Shown here: positions 6,305 to 8,065 of the stretch, piece after piece
Layout: each line of letters begins with the position of its first letter
Numbering within the stretch: position 1 is the first letter of the stretch
Assembly (NCBI GenBank): GCA_963977405.1
Contig: CAXBOY010000120.1
Coordinates: 1-8,065, forward strand
Length of the DNA: 8,065 nt
Source: UBA5078 sp963977405
GTDB lineage: Bacteria; Pseudomonadota; Gammaproteobacteria; Pseudomonadales; Pseudohongiellaceae
Direction: 5' to 3'
Made by a program: the position numbers and the translations under genes
The notes under the pieces: generated by a model
Told to the model about the DNA's origin: nothing
The model's database searches: none
Seen by the model: the letters and a program-made list of their open reading frames with translations, nothing else

Positions 6305-8035
6305 ATGGCCGCTGATCTGAGTCCACGACTAAGAGAACATTTACGTTTCATCTATCCGACCCAAGACGTCGACACGCTTGCGCAGACCTTGATTGCAACT
6401 ATGGGCCTTAGTGCAGACGCTGAGAGTCCAAAGCCACATCAAAACCACTGGGATCAAGCTGATGTCTTATTGATCACCTACGGTGATACGCTCAAAAAGG
6501 AAGGTGAAAAGCCCCTGCACACCTTGAAAAATTTCATGTCGAACAGGCTCGCCGACACCATCAACGATGTGCACATCCTGCCCTTCTTCCCCTATACCTC
6601 GGACGATGGCTTTTCAATCACTGACTATCTGGCGGTGAACGAGGCGCTTGGGGAATGGGAAGACATTGAGAGCATCGCGCAGCAGTTCAAATTGATGTCC
6701 GACCTTGTGATCAATCATATGTCAGCGCGCAGCCGTTGGTTCGACAACTTCAAGAAACGCATCGATCCGGGTAAAGACTATTTTTACGAGGCGGACCCAT
6801 CCAGCGATGTGTCGAAAGTAGTACGGCCGCGCACCTCACCTCTTCTGGTACCGATCAAAACAGAGGATGGTGAGCGCCATGTGTGGTGCACTTTTAGCGA
6901 GGACCAAGTAGACCTCAATTTTGAGAATCCACAGGTCCTAGTGGAATTTGTCAATATCATTCGCCACTACATGGAACGGGGTGTGCGCATCTTCAGACTG
7001 GATGCGGTGGCCTTTCTATGGAAACAGATGGGCACTAGCTGCATCCATCTCGATCAGACACACGAGATCATTAAGATTCTACGTCTTCTTATCGAGCATC
7101 GCGACAATACCGCCGTCATCATTACCGAAACCAACGTGCCAAACCGTGAGAATCTGACCTACTTCGGAAACGCGAATCAGGCCCATGTGATCTACAATTT
7201 TTCTTTGCCTCCATTGTTATTGCATACACTACTTACTGGCAATTGTAGGCATTTAAAGACGTGGATGATGAGCATGCCGCCCTCGCAAAACGGAACAGCC
7301 TATCTCAATTTCATCGCCTCCCACGACGGCATCGGTCTGCGCCCGGCTGACGGTTATTTAACACAGGAAGAGAAGTTCTCGATGGTCAGTTGCGTGCAGC
7401 GTTTCGGTGGCCAACTGACCATGCGACGCCTTGAAGATGGCAGCGACTCCCCCTATGAGATGAACATCAGTCTCTATGACGCCCTAAAAGGCACCACAGA
7501 GAACGGGCCAGATCAGTGGCAGTTCCAGCGTTTCATCTGCGCACATACCATCATGCTCGCCCTAGAGGGCATACCGGCCTTCTACATCCACAGCCTGTTC
7601 GGAACAGAGAACGATCAGGAACGCGTGACTCATACTGGTCGTGCCCGCTCCATAAATCGTCATCAGTGGCACGTGGAAGATCTCGAGAAACAACTGGAGA
7701 ACAATTACTCCCATCACAGCAAGGTGTTCACAGAGCTTTCTCGCTTGATCCAATTACGTCGCAAACAACCCGCGTTTCACCCAAACGCGACGCAGTTCAC
7801 CATGCATCTAGGTTTGAACCTATTCGGTTTTTGGCGCCAAAGCATGAGCCGTGCACAGAGTATCTTCTCGATTAACAATGTGACGGCACAACCCCAGCTA
7901 CTAAGCCTGACGGATCTAAACCTAGTGAGTACCGACACATGGCAGGACTTGATCACAGGCCACCAGTTCGACGAACACACAGGCCAGATCGAGCTACAAC
8001 CCTACCAAAGCCTGTGGCTGAGCAATAAGTTCTAG
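6305..8035 (+). CDS. GH13 subfamily 18 glycoside phosphorylase, probably glucosylglycerate phosphorylase
   Basis: 576 residues from ATG 6305, with GAGG nine bases upstream and 14 bases after the synthase stop. It has a sucrose-phosphorylase-type TIM barrel: VHILPFFPYTSDDGFSITDY (89-108), DLVINHMS (133-140), RIFRLDAVAF (228-237) with nucleophile D233, VIITETNVP (271-279) with acid/base E275, and FIASHDGIGLRP (336-347) with transition-state stabiliser D341. A C-terminal beta domain ends at about 576. GH13_18 enzymes cleave an alpha-glucoside with phosphate, retaining configuration, to alpha-glucose-1-phosphate. Known members act on sucrose, sucrose 6F-phosphate, glucosylglycerol or glucosylglycerate. 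The ETNVP and SHDGIGLRP wording, the length above classical sucrose phosphorylases, and neighbours that make glucosylglycerate and phosphorylate glycerate favour glucosylglycerate. Automatic annotation may call it sucrose phosphorylase or alpha-amylase. The specificity call is mainly contextual; fold and mechanism are well supported. No terminator is visible in the 30 bases that follow. Confidence 0.87.
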   Translation: MAADLSPRLREHLRFIYPTQDVDTLAQTLIATMGLSADAESPKPHQNHWDQADVLLITYGDTLKKEGEKPLHTLKNFMSNRLADTINDVHILPFFPYTSDDGFSITDYLAVNEALGEWEDIESIAQQFKLMSDLVINHMSARSRWFDNFKKRIDPGKDYFYEADPSSDVSKVVRPRTSPLLVPIKTEDGERHVWCTFSEDQVDLNFENPQVLVEFVNIIRHYMERGVRIFRLDAVAFLWKQMGTSCIHLDQTHEIIKILRLLIEHRDNTAVIITETNVPNRENLTYFGNANQAHVIYNFSLPPLLLHTLLTGNCRHLKTWMMSMPPSQNGTAYLNFIASHDGIGLRPADGYLTQEEKFSMVSCVQRFGGQLTMRRLEDGSDSPYEMNISLYDALKGTTENGPDQWQFQRFICAHTIMLALEGIPAFYIHSLFGTENDQERVTHTGRARSINRHQWHVEDLEKQLENNYSHHSKVFTELSRLIQLRRKQPAFHPNATQFTMHLGLNLFGFWRQSMSRAQSIFSINNVTAQPQLLSLTDLNLVSTDTWQDLITGHQFDEHTGQIELQPYQSLWLSNKF

Positions 8036-8065
8036 ATCAAAGGGGTCAGAGTAACTTGATCCAAA
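8035..8065. repeat. Repeat-like motif with short inverted arms at the right edge
   Basis: GATCAA (8035-8040) and TTGATC (8056-8061) are perfect 6-bp inverted arms around AGGGGTCAGAGTAAC (8041-8055). The core AAAGGGGTCAGAGTA resembles short repeats I recall near REP-like elements or small transposases in gammaproteobacteria; this is memory of a pattern, not a search result. The left arm overlaps the last base of the phosphorylase stop codon. The window ends before any downstream partner can be seen. Confidence 0.35.

Noticed and set aside
7516..7875. 119-codon same-strand reading frame inside the phosphorylase gene
   Set aside because: It is out of frame within a well-supported GH13 domain, and its composition (many R, S, H and P) is typical of a shadow frame.

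Overview
This window looks like part of a chromosome from an aquatic or salt-adapted gammaproteobacterium. That assignment is inferred from gene content: a c-di-GMP phosphodiesterase, a glucosylglycerate gene set, and a short repeat-like motif at the right edge that I associate with gammaproteobacteria. No marker gene fixes the taxon. All convincing genes are on the + strand. No tRNA, rRNA, CRISPR array or transposase gene is visible.

Left part (1-953): a multi-pass membrane protein whose reading frame is open to the first base of the window, so its start lies at or just before the edge. It has weak GT-C / polysaccharide-type features but no assigned function. A 517-base, AT-rich, apparently non-coding region follows (954-1470). 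It holds a foldable inverted repeat, and a perfect 7-bp inverted repeat abutting a plausible sigma70-type promoter. This promoter probably drives the next gene, a membrane-anchored protein with a degenerate GGDEF domain and an intact-looking EAL domain (1471-3162), most likely an active c-di-GMP phosphodiesterase.

Right part (3261-8035): four tightly packed co-directional genes that read as a complete glucosylglycerate (GG) cycle. They are a plant/yeast-type D-glycerate 3-kinase, an MpgP-type HAD phosphatase (probably acting as glucosyl-3-phosphoglycerate phosphatase), a GT81-type glucosyl-3-phosphoglycerate synthase, and a GH13 subfamily 18 phosphorylase (probably glucosylglycerate phosphorylase, often misnamed sucrose phosphorylase). 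In the model, the synthase joins NDP-glucose to 3-phosphoglycerate and the phosphatase releases GG, a compatible solute. The phosphorylase later splits GG with phosphate into glucose-1-phosphate and D-glycerate, and the kinase returns glycerate to 3-phosphoglycerate, the synthase's acceptor. Synthesis, salvage and acceptor regeneration therefore sit in one apparent operon, which raises the question of how futile cycling is avoided.

The last 30 bases contain a GGGGTCAGAGTA motif between short inverted GATCAA/TTGATC arms. It resembles repeats I recall from the edges of gammaproteobacterial mobile or REP-like elements, but the window ends before this can be judged.
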